Part shown: positions 1 through 9,435 of the stretch, piece by piece
Numbering within the stretch: the stretch's first letter is position 1
Layout: every line of letters begins with the position of its first letter
Assembly: GCF_000306115.2 (NCBI RefSeq)
Contig: NZ_AKWX02000020.1
Span: forward strand, 248,001 to 312,000
Reading direction: 5' to 3'
From: Leptospira wolffii serovar Khorat str. Khorat-H2
GTDB taxonomy: Bacteria > Spirochaetota > Leptospiria > Leptospirales > Leptospiraceae
Length of the DNA: 64,000 nucleotides
Notes under the pieces: generated by a model
Database searches by the model: none
The model's input: the letters and a program-made list of their open reading frames with translations, nothing else
What the model was told of the DNA's origin: nothing
Program-made: the position numbers and the translations under genes

Positions 1-329
1 ATATGGAAAAATCCTCGGAAGGCTCGGAAACGGATTCCTATCGAGTGGATTTCGAATTCGAAAACCCCGGCTCCACGGAACAATGTGTGATTCTAAATCT
101 AAAACGATCCGGAAATTCCAAACCGCAGGAATGGAATCCGTTGAGAGCTTCCCGTCCGGAGCTAACTCTGCGTACCGATCAAAGCTGCTTCTCCTCTTCC
201 AACGGAAAGGGTTCCTTTCTCATCGAGGTCCCTAAAAACCTACCACTCCAATTGGAATTGGAACTCTGGGACATGAGTAAGATCCCGCAATCCGTTGGCA
301 ATAGCGGAGAGAGAAGAATACGGAACTGA
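1..329 (+). CDS. C-terminal part of an unknown protein
   Basis: An open frame enters from the left edge and stops with TGA at 327-329. An ATG at 3 is in frame, but nothing before it is visible, so the true start probably lies outside the window. The visible 108 or so residues are polar and soluble, with short strand-like stretches such as YRVDFEFENPG and FLIEVPKNLPLQLELELW, suggesting a beta-rich domain. I do not recognise the family. It converges on the DUF4139 gene that ends at 343, only 13 bases away, and I see no strong hairpin between them. Base use is like that of its neighbours. Confidence 0.55.
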   Translation, partial: MEKSSEGSETDSYRVDFEFENPGSTEQCVILNLKRSGNSKPQEWNPLRASRPELTLRTDQSCFSSSNGKGSFLIEVPKNLPLQLELELWDMSKIPQSVGNSGERRIRN

Positions 330-342
330 ATCCGAACCGATC

Positions 343-1977
343 TTAATTTAAATTCAGATTCTGATCGCTAGGATACGTTACTCTATATTCTAATTTTATA
401 TCCTTTTTTCCGGAAGGAGGAATTTCCAAATTCCATTCGAGAATTCCCGAATTCGGTCTGAATTCCTTAGAACCTTCCGTAGTGGTCTCCCGATTGATTT
501 CCACCTTTACGCTTGCGACTTCCGATATGGGAACCTGGTCCCGAACGATAACCGTGCGACTCTCTTTGCCGAAATTCTCCAAACTTAGATAGACTCTTCT
601 CTCCAAAACTTTTTGCGTGGAGATGATGCCTTCCTTGGTCTGATTGGATTCTTTTCTATAAGAAAGTCTTAAACTACCCTCCGTCCCTAAAGAAGCGGAG
701 AAATTTTCCTTCGGACTAACATAGGGTAATTTTGTCCTACCAACTAAACCCGAACTGCGAAAAAGGGAAACTTCTCCGGGAAGAATCGGGAAATCGCTGG
801 AATTTTGCAACTCCGCTTCGAGTAAGGGAAATGGTTTATAACGGGGAGCGGCTACCGTCTTAACCTTAATCGATGCGGTAAAGGCCAACATTTCGAACTT
901 CCGTGATTCCTTTTGGGAAGCAAGACTGATTGCCTTAGGTAAACGGAATAAGAATCCGCTCCCTCTTTCGCTAGAAGGAGAAGGTTCTTCCGGCAAGGAA
1001 GTCTCCGATTCTTCTCTATCAATTGCGCCGCCGACTGCTTGGGTTTGATTGGTTAGTATCTCCTGCTTGGCTTTCACTTCCTGATCGAACAATCTCTGAG
1101 GTCTCAACCGATTACGACGAAGGGACAAATCCGGACGAGTAGTGGATAATAAAAGTTGTACGCCCTTCCAATCTTCTCCCGTTTCTTGTCGGATCTCCGC
1201 GATATATTCCAACCTAGCCTTGGTTAAGGAATCTTCCGCAGTCAGTATGTAAGTAGGCCTCCAATCAGCATTAGCGACCAGGTAGCTCAATCTAAGATCC
1301 ACGGTCTTGGCTTCCGCACTAGTATTTACGATCTGTACCCAAGTGACCCTAGCGCTTTTTTCTGCTTGGGAGAGTAGAATGGAAAGTTGGGCCCTAGATT
1401 CCTCCAACTCCGTCTGCAATTTACGTTTCGCCTTTTCGATACGTTCCCAAGCGGAAAAAATGGCGACGGCTTCCTCTCTGGTTTTTCTCAAATAGGTCCC
1501 CCAGTTCTTGGCGTCCCCTTCCACTTTTCCGTACAAAAGATTGCGACTTACGGTATCCGCGGTCTTTTTCCTGAGTTCCGATAAGAGTTCCTTCTCCGAT
1601 TTCAAATCGTTCTCTTTTGCGAGAATGGATTCCAAATCCTTTTCCAAACCTTGGACCTTTTTTTGGAGTTGAGCGACTTCCGGGTTGGAAGCGGCGGTAC
1701 CTTCTTCTTTCCATGTTCTAGAACCGGTGACTTCCACCTGGGGAGAAGTCACTCCGGCGGTAAGGGTCTCTTCCAACAAGGATACGGGTAGATAAGATAT
1801 CTCGATCTTATTTGCCCCCGGTTCCAATTGCACCTTGCCTACTCTCAAAATCTGCGCCGTTCCCTGATGGACTGTCACTTCTTTGATCGGCAAAGCGAAT
1901 TCTTTGGAAAACAAAGGCCCGAAGGAAATAAAGAATAATGTCATTATAATATATCTGGATCTCATACTTGCTTTCAT
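343..1977 (-). CDS. DUF4139 (MuiA-like) protein, copy 1
   Basis: Exported or envelope protein of the mucoidy inhibitor A-like family (DUF4140 N-terminal and DUF4139 C-terminal regions). After a short hydrophobic signal (about residues 10-25) comes the beta-rich N-terminal domain (IKEVTVHQGTAQI), then a long coiled coil rich in E, K and L (about 95-205), then the DUF4139 core with the family signatures ADWRPTYIL and QETGEDWKGV. The function of the family is not established. The longest frame starts at a TTG at 1995, but ATG at 1977 follows an AGGAAGG Shine-Dalgarno 8 bases upstream and is preferred. The gene follows a longer paralogue by 14 bases, so the two are probably cotranscribed and translationally linked. 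No reaction can be assigned. Confidence 0.85.
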   Translation of the reverse strand: MKASMRSRYIIMTLFFISFGPLFSKEFALPIKEVTVHQGTAQILRVGKVQLEPGANKIEISYLPVSLLEETLTAGVTSPQVEVTGSRTWKEEGTAASNPEVAQLQKKVQGLEKDLESILAKENDLKSEKELLSELRKKTADTVSRNLLYGKVEGDAKNWGTYLRKTREEAVAIFSAWERIEKAKRKLQTELEESRAQLSILLSQAEKSARVTWVQIVNTSAEAKTVDLRLSYLVANADWRPTYILTAEDSLTKARLEYIAEIRQETGEDWKGVQLLLSTTRPDLSLRRNRLRPQRLFDQEVKAKQEILTNQTQAVGGAIDREESETSLPEEPSPSSERGSGFLFRLPKAISLASQKESRKFEMLAFTASIKVKTVAAPRYKPFPLLEAELQNSSDFPILPGEVSLFRSSGLVGRTKLPYVSPKENFSASLGTEGSLRLSYRKESNQTKEGIISTQKVLERRVYLSLENFGKESRTVIVRDQVPISEVASVKVEINRETTTEGSKEFRPNSGILEWNLEIPPSGKKDIKLEYRVTYPSDQNLNLN

Positions 1978-1991
1978 GCTCTTTGCCTTCC

Positions 1992-4127
1992 TCAATAAGA
2001 TCCGTTCCCGGAGGATTCCCGGAGAACATTATCCGCAGGATAAGATACTGTATATTCGAACTCTATTTTCTTGGTAGCTCCGGCGTTCAGCTCGAATTCG
2101 TAGGTCAGGATCCCTTCCTCCGATCTGCTAGTCGGAGTATCCGGACCGGGAGCCCATTTGATTTCCACACTATCGTCCACAGTGTACGGAATGCGATCGA
2201 TCAAACGGACAGGAACCGTGCGACGCTTATTATTCTTAACCGCGATGGAAACCTTGTGACGCACCGTTTTCTTGCGAGAAATCAGGCCGGATTTATCCTC
2301 CAGTTTCTCTTCTCTCCTTTGCACCTTAATATCACGATCCGGCCCCAATTCCATACGGATCTTCTCACCCGGTTTCAGAGTGGAGACCGAAGTAGTTCCG
2401 AGTAGATTTTCTCCCGAATAAATCTCGAGAGGACCGGCAAGCAAAGGTTCCCTTTCCAAATTGGAGGAAACGACGGTTAAAAACACGTCCTCATTCGTTA
2501 AAGGAGAAGTTTCATAACCCGGTTGCACCGGAACAGTTCGCTTTCTTAAGAAGACTCGATTTAAAGTCCTATCGGAAGGGATTCTTTCTCTAGATTGAGC
2601 TATATAACGAAAATCGAATCCTTCCGAGGAAAGACCCGGTGAAATCAGATTATTGGAGTATTTCTTATCGGAATTCAACTGGGAAGAGCGATTCAATAGG
2701 CTTTGCACTTCCGATTCCAGTTCCTTCAATTCCTTTCTGGAACTTTCCCTAAGACCGGAAAATCTGCGTAAAGCCTCCTTACCGTAACGAATAGATTCCT
2801 CGTAGGAACCTCTATCGAAGGAATATTTTTGATTCGCGAGTTCTCCCTGAAGTCGATTCATATTCTCCTCTACTTGAAGAGAATTCGACCTGTCCTTAAA
2901 ATTACCTTCGATTAGAGCCCGGGACTGCATGAGCGGACTATCATTCGCATTCTGATCGTAATCCTGTTGGCTCGCGTCCGCCTTACTTCTTCTTTGCATA
3001 ACGTTCGCCGGAGCATTTTGCGCTTTCTTCTTCGCTTCTTTTTTGGGACTTGCGGAAGGAGCCGCATCCGCGGATCCCATAGCCGACTTTTCCGCCGCAG
3101 GATAATACTCGTCGTTTTCCTGAGTGACTACGGTCTTAGAAGCGATTCTTTGCTCCAAATATTCGGGAAGATCGATATCTTGGTTCGGGTTGGCTGTGGA
3201 AAATTCCAATCGAACTCCCTTCCAATCCTCTCCCGTTTCGTTTCTGACTAGAGCATGCCAACCGAGTTCGGCTTCCTGACCGTTCGGATGCAGTTCCAGA
3301 GTGTAGCGCGGATACCAAATCGCACCTCGAATCAGATATTTGTATTCGAAAGGAAAAGTGGCTGCGGAATCGGACTCCACATCGACGCGAATCTCTTTCC
3401 TACGAAGAGTATCCCCTTCCGCTAAATGGCCCAACTTAGTGGTAACGATATAAAATTCTTCCCGGATGCGATCCAGCTCTTCCAATTTGGAAAGACGGAT
3501 CTTCGTATTTTCCTCCGCTAAATCGATAAAGGATTTCCTAAAAAGGGAAAAGTTCTCCGAGTCGATTTTTTCTTGGAAACCTTCCTCATCTCTCAACACG
3601 GGTTTAATCGATTTTAAAGACGCCTCCCAATCCAATAAGTCCTGTACTTCCCTGGATTTGGTACCTAAGGAGAGAAGAAGAGATTCCTTACGTTTTTCCA
3701 ACTCTTCGGCTTCCTGGGACTTCTTCCTACGAGAAGCCTTCTCGAACACTCGGATCCCTTTGATTTTAAATTTCTTATTGGGATCGGTAAAAGTTACGAT
3801 CACGCTTTTATCCAAAGAGGCGATAGGAATCTCGCCCAAGATCACTTCGGAACTTCCTGCGGGCAGTTTAACCTCCGTTTGGCGGGTGACATATACCAAG
3901 TCCGAGTACAAAAGCACGGAATCTATGCGAGCAAATGCCACCGGGATGGGATTCTTAGAGGACTTTTCCTCTTCGGTGACGGCAATAGGAGCCTCGCTTA
4001 CTCCCGGTTCCGAACCCTGGGCACGAAATTCTCCGAAAGAAAAGAGAAGAACAAGAATCGAAAGTATTCGGTAAGAATAGAAGAAGGAATAGATTCGGGA
4101 ATCGGCGGGAACTTTGGCGAATCGCAT
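1992..4127 (-). CDS. DUF4139 (MuiA-like) protein, copy 2
   Basis: Longer paralogue of the downstream gene. A hydrophobic segment (RILSILVLLFSFGEF) acts as signal or anchor, followed by an N-terminal beta domain (RIDSVLLYSDLVYVTRQ), a charged coiled coil, and the DUF4139 signatures AIWYPRYTLEL and NETGEDWKGV. It differs from copy 1 in a long insertion rich in A, K, S and Q (roughly residues 340-440) that runs into a second helical segment, giving about 711 residues. The frame can be extended to a TTG at 4166, but neither start has a clear Shine-Dalgarno and ATG at 4127 is chosen. The region after its stop carries the ribosome site of copy 1. Two copies of different length suggest a hetero-oligomeric envelope component, which is inference. 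Confidence 0.8.
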   Translation of the reverse strand: MRFAKVPADSRIYSFFYSYRILSILVLLFSFGEFRAQGSEPGVSEAPIAVTEEEKSSKNPIPVAFARIDSVLLYSDLVYVTRQTEVKLPAGSSEVILGEIPIASLDKSVIVTFTDPNKKFKIKGIRVFEKASRRKKSQEAEELEKRKESLLLSLGTKSREVQDLLDWEASLKSIKPVLRDEEGFQEKIDSENFSLFRKSFIDLAEENTKIRLSKLEELDRIREEFYIVTTKLGHLAEGDTLRRKEIRVDVESDSAATFPFEYKYLIRGAIWYPRYTLELHPNGQEAELGWHALVRNETGEDWKGVRLEFSTANPNQDIDLPEYLEQRIASKTVVTQENDEYYPAAEKSAMGSADAAPSASPKKEAKKKAQNAPANVMQRRSKADASQQDYDQNANDSPLMQSRALIEGNFKDRSNSLQVEENMNRLQGELANQKYSFDRGSYEESIRYGKEALRRFSGLRESSRKELKELESEVQSLLNRSSQLNSDKKYSNNLISPGLSSEGFDFRYIAQSRERIPSDRTLNRVFLRKRTVPVQPGYETSPLTNEDVFLTVVSSNLEREPLLAGPLEIYSGENLLGTTSVSTLKPGEKIRMELGPDRDIKVQRREEKLEDKSGLISRKKTVRHKVSIAVKNNKRRTVPVRLIDRIPYTVDDSVEIKWAPGPDTPTSRSEEGILTYEFELNAGATKKIEFEYTVSYPADNVLRESSGNGSY

Positions 4128-4183
4128 AAGTTCTATGGGAATATTCGCGAAAACGAGTCTCGTCAATTTATTTTCTAAGGGGA

Positions 4184-4210
4184 AACGAAAAGCGCCTCTG
4201 AAAGAGGCGC
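4184..4210 (-). terminator. Rho-independent terminator of the sterol desaturase gene
   Basis: GCGCCTCT at 4192-4199 pairs perfectly with AGAGGCGC at 4203-4210 around a 3-base loop. On the minus strand it is followed by TTTTCGTTT. It lies 32 bases after the stop of the gene ending at 4243. Confidence 0.85.
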
Positions 4211-4242
4211 CGTATTTACAAGATATTTCCCGAGATTATAGC

Positions 4243-5535
4243 TTATACTGTCTTAGGAGAATATCCCTTAATACTGAAAAATCTCTTCTGTGAAATTAGG
4301 AATCCTCCCAAAACAGCAAACGAAACCAGCGCGACTTCCTTCATAAGAACGGGAAGATACTGAAGCATGGGTTGGGAGAGATAAACGGTCAGCTTTTCCA
4401 CATGAGTAAAATCGAAAGGATACACGTAAGTAAGCGCGGCGATCGAAGCCAATCGGATCAATTCGGAAACCATCCCGGAAGTCTTCAATTCGAAGATAGC
4501 CCCTATATTCCATAATGTCCAAAGAATATAAAATCCCAGGACGACCATCTCCAAAAGAGGCAGTTCCTTTTTGAATTCGATATAGATCATGGAAGCGCCT
4601 ATTCCGAAAAGGAACTGTAGGATCGTATAAATCGTCAGAGTATAAGGAATCTTGGTATCGAATTTCTTATAATTGGATCGATCGATCTCCGGAGGCACTA
4701 CCGATTCTCCTAAGTCCGCAGGTTTCCAACCGGGAGGTTTGATCCATACTAAAAACTTGTTTTTCCAAGATTTGGTTTGCATGGACATCAGGATCAATTC
4801 TTCGAAATAATGGAACTGAGCCCATAAAGGACTCCAAGTTTGCATTGGCTTTACGATTCCGAAGATAGGCTCCTCTTCTTCCTCTTTGAAACTTCCGAAC
4901 ATCCTGTCCCAAACGGAAAATGTTCCCGCATAATTCTTATCTATGTATTTGGGATTTCTGCCGTGATGCACCCTATGTTGGGATGGAGTATTAAAGACCC
5001 ATTCTATGATTCCGAGTTTGGGAATGGCACGGGTATGCAGCCAAAATTGATACGCAAAATTAATCTGTATGCAAAGCATGAACATGATCGGAGGAAATCC
5101 GAGAAAAGCCAAAGGAAGATAAAACGGAAGAGAGAAAGTGTTCTGGGTCACTCCCTGACGAAGTGCGACCGTAAAATTATAATCCTCGCTTTGGTGATGA
5201 GCCACATGAGACGCCCAGAAAATATTTATCTCATGTCCGTAACGATGGTACCAATAGTAAAAGAAATCGGCCAGAATGAAACAAAGCACCCACCCGATCC
5301 AGGAATCGTTGGAAATATTAAAAATCCCGAAACGGGAATAGATCCAAGTATAAACGGCCATCAACCCCAAGGTGATAAATACCGTGAACACCTGCATGAA
5401 TACTCCGGCGCTCAGATTATTCACCGAGTCCTTGAATCGATACAGATCCTTAGAATTAAAAATCGAGAAGAATACTTCGACTAATACTAGTACGAAGAAA
5501 ACGGGAGTCAGCAGTTCGATTATATTTTTTTCCAT
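4243..5535 (-). CDS. Sterol desaturase / fatty acid hydroxylase family membrane protein
   Basis: Integral membrane di-iron oxygenase of the fatty acid hydroxylase superfamily. Family members hydroxylate or desaturate a lipid using O2; the lipid here is unknown. Several hydrophobic segments surround the eight-histidine metal site: HRYGH at about residues 97-101, H110 with HH at 113-114 (SHVAHH), H167 in WLHTRA, and HRVHH at 187-191. At 430 residues it is longer than a minimal hydroxylase because of an extra membrane region with about four helices after residue 280. It stands alone, ending in a strong terminator. A perfect 12-base palindrome lies about 100 bases upstream of the start at 5630-5641. 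Alkylglycerol monooxygenase-like activity is possible but cannot be read from the sequence. Confidence 0.88.
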   Translation of the reverse strand: MEKNIIELLTPVFFVLVLVEVFFSIFNSKDLYRFKDSVNNLSAGVFMQVFTVFITLGLMAVYTWIYSRFGIFNISNDSWIGWVLCFILADFFYYWYHRYGHEINIFWASHVAHHQSEDYNFTVALRQGVTQNTFSLPFYLPLAFLGFPPIMFMLCIQINFAYQFWLHTRAIPKLGIIEWVFNTPSQHRVHHGRNPKYIDKNYAGTFSVWDRMFGSFKEEEEEPIFGIVKPMQTWSPLWAQFHYFEELILMSMQTKSWKNKFLVWIKPPGWKPADLGESVVPPEIDRSNYKKFDTKIPYTLTIYTILQFLFGIGASMIYIEFKKELPLLEMVVLGFYILWTLWNIGAIFELKTSGMVSELIRLASIAALTYVYPFDFTHVEKLTVYLSQPMLQYLPVLMKEVALVSFAVLGGFLISQKRFFSIKGYSPKTV

Positions 5536-5629
5536 CTCTTAACCAGCCTAAACTCTCGCTGTAGCGTTCGATCGGTCAAGAAAAAGAATCGAGGCGAAAT
5601 ATTCTTCCGCCTCAGAGAGAGCTATTAGA

Positions 5630-5641
5630 TAACAATTGTTA
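5630..5641. promoter_or_regulatory. Perfect palindrome, candidate operator
   Basis: TAACAATTGTTA is a perfect 12-base palindrome centred about 100 bases upstream of the sterol desaturase start and within the 137-base gap after the FadL-like gene. A close relative, GTAACAATCGTTAC, sits upstream of the SpoIIE gene at 50637. Binding is inference. Confidence 0.35.
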
Positions 5642-5672
5642 CGAAGATAAACTTCGACTGAACAAAGTTCGT

Positions 5673-7229
5673 TTAAAAGAAGAGACTCACGGAGAAAGAT
5701 AAGGACCAGATATAACCGCCATAGTTATAATTCGGGTTCCTTTCCGTAGGGATATATTTCGTTACTTCCACGCTTCTTAATTGTTGGTTCATGATCGCCA
5801 AATCGAAGATCACTGGATTCTTCAATCTATCCTTTAAGAAGGCGAAATTTCTTCCGCTGAAAAGATAGGAAATCCCGGCGCTATAGATCATGCGATCGTT
5901 GTCCATCCAGTTGTTCTCACCCGGATAATTCGGAACGGGAGAAGGTCTTTTTCCTATCCCTCCCCGGATCTTAAGAGAAGGGAGAAGGTGGTATTCTACC
6001 CCCATACGAATATTCATAGTATCGTGAAAGTTCAGGGGCTCGGAATATTTCTGCTTGGTTCTGGATAATTCGTAAAGACTCCAGATCTCCTTATTCGCAT
6101 CTATATTCAAAAGAATTTTCTGATATGGTCTAAAGCCGACTCCGAAAGAATAAACTCTAGGATTGTATTGATCCAAAAGAGCCAGATCGAAATCCAATTG
6201 GATTCCCAAAAGAGTCGTCTGAGCTCTGGCAGGAATCGGATCGGCGGTCAGATACGTTTCTCTTTTATAAGAAGCTCCTAAATTCCATTTACCGTAAGTG
6301 AATTGGAGTCCGTAGGTAGGATTGATCATCGGCTTCAAGGTAAGAACCACCTGAGAATTGGCGCTTACCGGATCCGGAGAAATAGGAACGTCCTTGAGGA
6401 GAATCGCACCGGAACCTCCTGCTAAGGCGGTGATTCCCACCCCCGCGAACAAACGGTCTTTCCAAAGTTCCACTCCCACCCCGGCCATGATGGTAGGACG
6501 CTCGTCGCTTTTACCGGATTGAAGATATCTAGGAACCGTAGGGTTCTGATCGTTCACAACCATCAGGTTTCCGGAAGCGGGAACAATCGCGTTTAAACCG
6601 AAACGAATGGTTCTTCCTATATCGAAGATTTCGTTCAGGTTCATGGTAAAACCCAAACCGGTGAAACTATCATCAGGATTCTTAATATTCTCGTTCTTAG
6701 GAGCGTTATTCTTCAGAGTGGGATTCGCATAGGTTCCTAAGAATGTAACTTCGTGAAGAGGACGGTTCGGGCGCGGCAGAGGTCTGTAGGTGAACATCCC
6801 GTCTTTAAGATTGTACCAAGCTCTTTTATACCAAGGACCGGTGGCTCCGGGATCTTCTTTACCCGGTTCGGTGGAAAGCAAAGGTCCGTCTTGAGGAATC
6901 GGATTTCCTTTGTCGTCCTTGGGAACTTCTCCTCCATTAGCGGCGGCCGCAGCTTCTTTTTCCTTATCTCTTTGGTCCAGATAAGCGGAAAATAAATCCG
7001 CTTCGTTCATTCTTCCTAAACCCGCAACGTTATAGAAAACCGCGGAGGAATTATTTACCGTAGCCGTTACCGCACCGGCCATACCGCTGGCCGCAGGATG
7101 CGCCCCGTATATATCCCCGTAACTTCCCGCACTTAGATCCGATGTTCTAAGAACGAAACCTCCCAAAACCATAGCAAAAACGACCCTCGAGCCGTAGATA
7201 AATTTTCGTCCTGATAAAATGTTCCGCAT
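5673..7229 (-). CDS. OmpP1/FadL-type outer membrane transporter
   Basis: Predicted outer membrane beta-barrel of the FadL/TodX group, which carries long-chain fatty acids or other hydrophobic compounds across the outer membrane. A signal peptide (about residues 10-34) is followed by the family's N-terminal hatch-like segment, GAHPAASGMAGA with NNSSAVFYNVAGLGR, then alternating amphipathic strands typical of a barrel. The last residues, FSVSLFF, end in phenylalanine, the usual barrel-assembly signal. A K/E/A/D/G-rich loop (about 85-135) is an insertion relative to the core family. The start is supported by AGGAAGGG just upstream. Adjacency to the lipid hydroxylase gene would fit hydrophobic substrate use, which is inference. 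Confidence 0.85.
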   Translation of the reverse strand: MRNILSGRKFIYGSRVVFAMVLGGFVLRTSDLSAGSYGDIYGAHPAASGMAGAVTATVNNSSAVFYNVAGLGRMNEADLFSAYLDQRDKEKEAAAAANGGEVPKDDKGNPIPQDGPLLSTEPGKEDPGATGPWYKRAWYNLKDGMFTYRPLPRPNRPLHEVTFLGTYANPTLKNNAPKNENIKNPDDSFTGLGFTMNLNEIFDIGRTIRFGLNAIVPASGNLMVVNDQNPTVPRYLQSGKSDERPTIMAGVGVELWKDRLFAGVGITALAGGSGAILLKDVPISPDPVSANSQVVLTLKPMINPTYGLQFTYGKWNLGASYKRETYLTADPIPARAQTTLLGIQLDFDLALLDQYNPRVYSFGVGFRPYQKILLNIDANKEIWSLYELSRTKQKYSEPLNFHDTMNIRMGVEYHLLPSLKIRGGIGKRPSPVPNYPGENNWMDNDRMIYSAGISYLFSGRNFAFLKDRLKNPVIFDLAIMNQQLRSVEVTKYIPTERNPNYNYGGYIWSLSFSVSLFF

Positions 7230-7320
7230 TGTCCCTTCCTGATTGAACCAATCATTACTTTATCCCTAACAGTTAAAATTGGCTGATCTCTTTATTACAC
7301 ATCAGTTATTTTTTAAAAAT

Positions 7321-7340
7321 ATTCCGTATAATAGCGGAAT
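7321..7340. promoter_or_regulatory. Inverted repeat upstream of the FadL-like gene
   Basis: ATTCCG at 7321-7326 and CGGAAT at 7335-7340 form a perfect 6+6 inverted repeat around TATAATAG. It lies about 100 bases upstream of the FadL-like start in an AT-rich gap (7230-7504). The gap also holds a short tandem AATAGATA repeat near 7407-7426. It could be an operator or a hairpin, and no function is shown. Confidence 0.3.
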
Positions 7341-7504
7341 GCCGAAAATTGTCCACCAAAATCAGAAAAACAGCCCCATAGTGAATTCTGCTGATAATTA
7401 ATGAAAATAATAGATAATAATAGATAACTATACAATTTCAGAGAAGAATGAACGCTACATCTAACTTTTGGGAAAATTTAGGGGAATGGATTTGGGATTC
7501 GATT

Positions 7505-9424
7505 TTAGGAGCGATTCGTAGGTCGAGTTCTTTGAAAATATAAGGAGATAATATCCGCATATCGGAGATACCCCAGATACTTTCCCTCCTCTTCCACTGC
7601 GATCTTATCCATTCCGTTCTCCAGAAGCGCCTTAAATGCGGTGGCTAGACTGGTTTCCAAGGAAACGGGCGGAATAGAATGGTCCGTAACGTCTCCGACC
7701 AGTATCAGATTACCGGTCAGGTTCCTGCCCTCCGGCAACAAACGAATGCTCCTCAGAGAAAGCATTCCGTCGTATTTTCCGGAGTCATCCAACACGATAT
7801 AATCGCTGGCGTTGATTTTTACGGATTCTTCCTCCAACTTGGAAAGGAGAATGGAGGACCGGGTAACGGCTATATTTCGCAGACTGCTTCGGATTTCTCC
7901 GATTCGTATCTCATCCAGTATATCCCGATTCATATCCCAATAATGCGCCGGAGACTGGAACCTAGTATTCTTCTGACTTTTATATAAATTGAACTTATGA
8001 GAAAGAACGAAGGTAAGAATCGAAACGATCATCAAAGGAGGAAGAAGATGATAACTCCCTATGATCTCGCAAATCATGACCATCCCGGCGATGGGAGCGC
8101 TAGCGATGCCGGCATAGAAGGCTCCCATTCCCACCAAAATAAAGGATGCAATCGAAACCTCGTAGCCTAGTACGATCTGAGCTAGAGTTCCCATAGCTCC
8201 GCCGAGCATTCCTCCTATAAATAAGGAAGGCCCGAACATTCCCGCGGAACCGCCGGTTCCTATCGTAAAGGAAGTGGTTACTATTTTAAAAAACGCTAAG
8301 AGCAAAAAGGAAACCAACACCAAAACATGTTTGTCGGACAGGAATAAGGGGATCATTCCCGGATTCGAAGAATTTTCCGCTCCGATTCCCGTGATCGCGG
8401 AGAAATAGGGACCTAGAGAGCTCTCGAGTATATAATTTCCTTCTAATACTCTTTGCAGAAAACCGGCACCCGTTCCGATCACTTCCGGGAGGAAGTATCC
8501 GACGATCCCGACCGGGATTCCTCCTATCGCCGGTTTGATCCAATTCGGAATCCTCCAAGAAGAGGACCAATTTTGAACCCGTCGGAAAATTCTTATCAGA
8601 AAACCTCCCGATAAATAGCATATGAATCCTAAGCATAGATAAAACAATAGTTCTTGGTAAGCTTGAAAGCCGATTTCCGAGACCTTATAAACTGCCCCGA
8701 ATCCGTTCAAAGAAGAATAGGTTAGAAAAGCGGTAACCGAAGAAATTATACAAGGAACCAAGGAATCGCTTTCGATATCTTCTTTGTAGACCATTTCCAC
8801 GGAAGTCAAGGCGCCTCCCAAGGGAGCATGAAAGATCGCACCGAGTCCTCCTGCCGTACCTGCGAGGAGCAGAGTTCTTCTAGCTCTAGCGCCTGCGTTA
8901 GTTAAGCTTGCTACCAAAGAACCGAATCCGGCTCCTATAAGCGAGATAGGCCCTTCTTTTCCACCGCTCCCTCCGGAAGCTAAAGTGAAGATAGTCGCTA
9001 TGGATTTGATGACAGGAGTCTTAGGATCGATCTTTCCTTCCTTATTATGAAAGGAATCGATCAGGGAATCCGTACCGGTTCCGGAAGAGTCGGGAGAGAA
9101 CTTATATACGATCCAGCCGGTGATCAAACCGCCGACTACCGGCAGAACTAGTAGAACCCATCTTCCCATCGCCAGAAAAGAAAAGGGTTCCAGGTCCACG
9201 AAGTATTCTCCTGCGGAGTGAGTGTTTTGGATTCCGGCCATGGAATCTAATGAAATATATTCCGCCCAAGCCAAGGCTCTGGAAAATAAAAACGCACCGA
9301 GTCCGGATACGATTCCAGTGACGATGCAGTAGAGATATAAGGATCTACGACCCTTGATTCTAAAATAAGAAGTAGTCTCCGAGTCCTCTTTCGGAAAGAA
9401 GATAGAGAACGCTTTTTTCAGCAT
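7505..9424 (-). CDS. ClC-family chloride channel/antiporter with CBS domains
   Basis: Voltage-gated chloride channel family (ClC) membrane protein of 639 residues. About ten to twelve hydrophobic helices hold the ion pathway: SGGSGGKEGP at 150-159 carries the gating glutamate E157, which in characterised members marks proton-coupled exchangers, and GTGGSAGMFGPSLF matches the GxFxP signature. The usual first selectivity motif GSGIP is replaced by SSGTGTD (about 113-119), which may alter ion preference. The C-terminal 130 residues look like a CBS pair (IVLDDSGKYDGML, DKIAVEEEGKYLGYL), often an adenine nucleotide sensor. It starts 11 bases after the preceding gene's stop, so it is the last gene of a three-gene operon. 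Confidence 0.92.
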   Translation of the reverse strand: MLKKAFSIFFPKEDSETTSYFRIKGRRSLYLYCIVTGIVSGLGAFLFSRALAWAEYISLDSMAGIQNTHSAGEYFVDLEPFSFLAMGRWVLLVLPVVGGLITGWIVYKFSPDSSGTGTDSLIDSFHNKEGKIDPKTPVIKSIATIFTLASGGSGGKEGPISLIGAGFGSLVASLTNAGARARRTLLLAGTAGGLGAIFHAPLGGALTSVEMVYKEDIESDSLVPCIISSVTAFLTYSSLNGFGAVYKVSEIGFQAYQELLFYLCLGFICYLSGGFLIRIFRRVQNWSSSWRIPNWIKPAIGGIPVGIVGYFLPEVIGTGAGFLQRVLEGNYILESSLGPYFSAITGIGAENSSNPGMIPLFLSDKHVLVLVSFLLLAFFKIVTTSFTIGTGGSAGMFGPSLFIGGMLGGAMGTLAQIVLGYEVSIASFILVGMGAFYAGIASAPIAGMVMICEIIGSYHLLPPLMIVSILTFVLSHKFNLYKSQKNTRFQSPAHYWDMNRDILDEIRIGEIRSSLRNIAVTRSSILLSKLEEESVKINASDYIVLDDSGKYDGMLSLRSIRLLPEGRNLTGNLILVGDVTDHSIPPVSLETSLATAFKALLENGMDKIAVEEEGKYLGYLRYADIISLYFQRTRPTNRS

Positions 9425-9435
9425 GGCATATCTCT

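Noticed and set aside
3466..4074. Plus-strand open frame of 202 codons
   Set aside because: It is antisense to the coding sequence of DUF4139 copy 2 and has no family match or ribosome site.
4840..5484. Plus-strand open frame of 214 codons
   Set aside because: It is antisense to the sterol desaturase gene, whose histidine motifs are clear.
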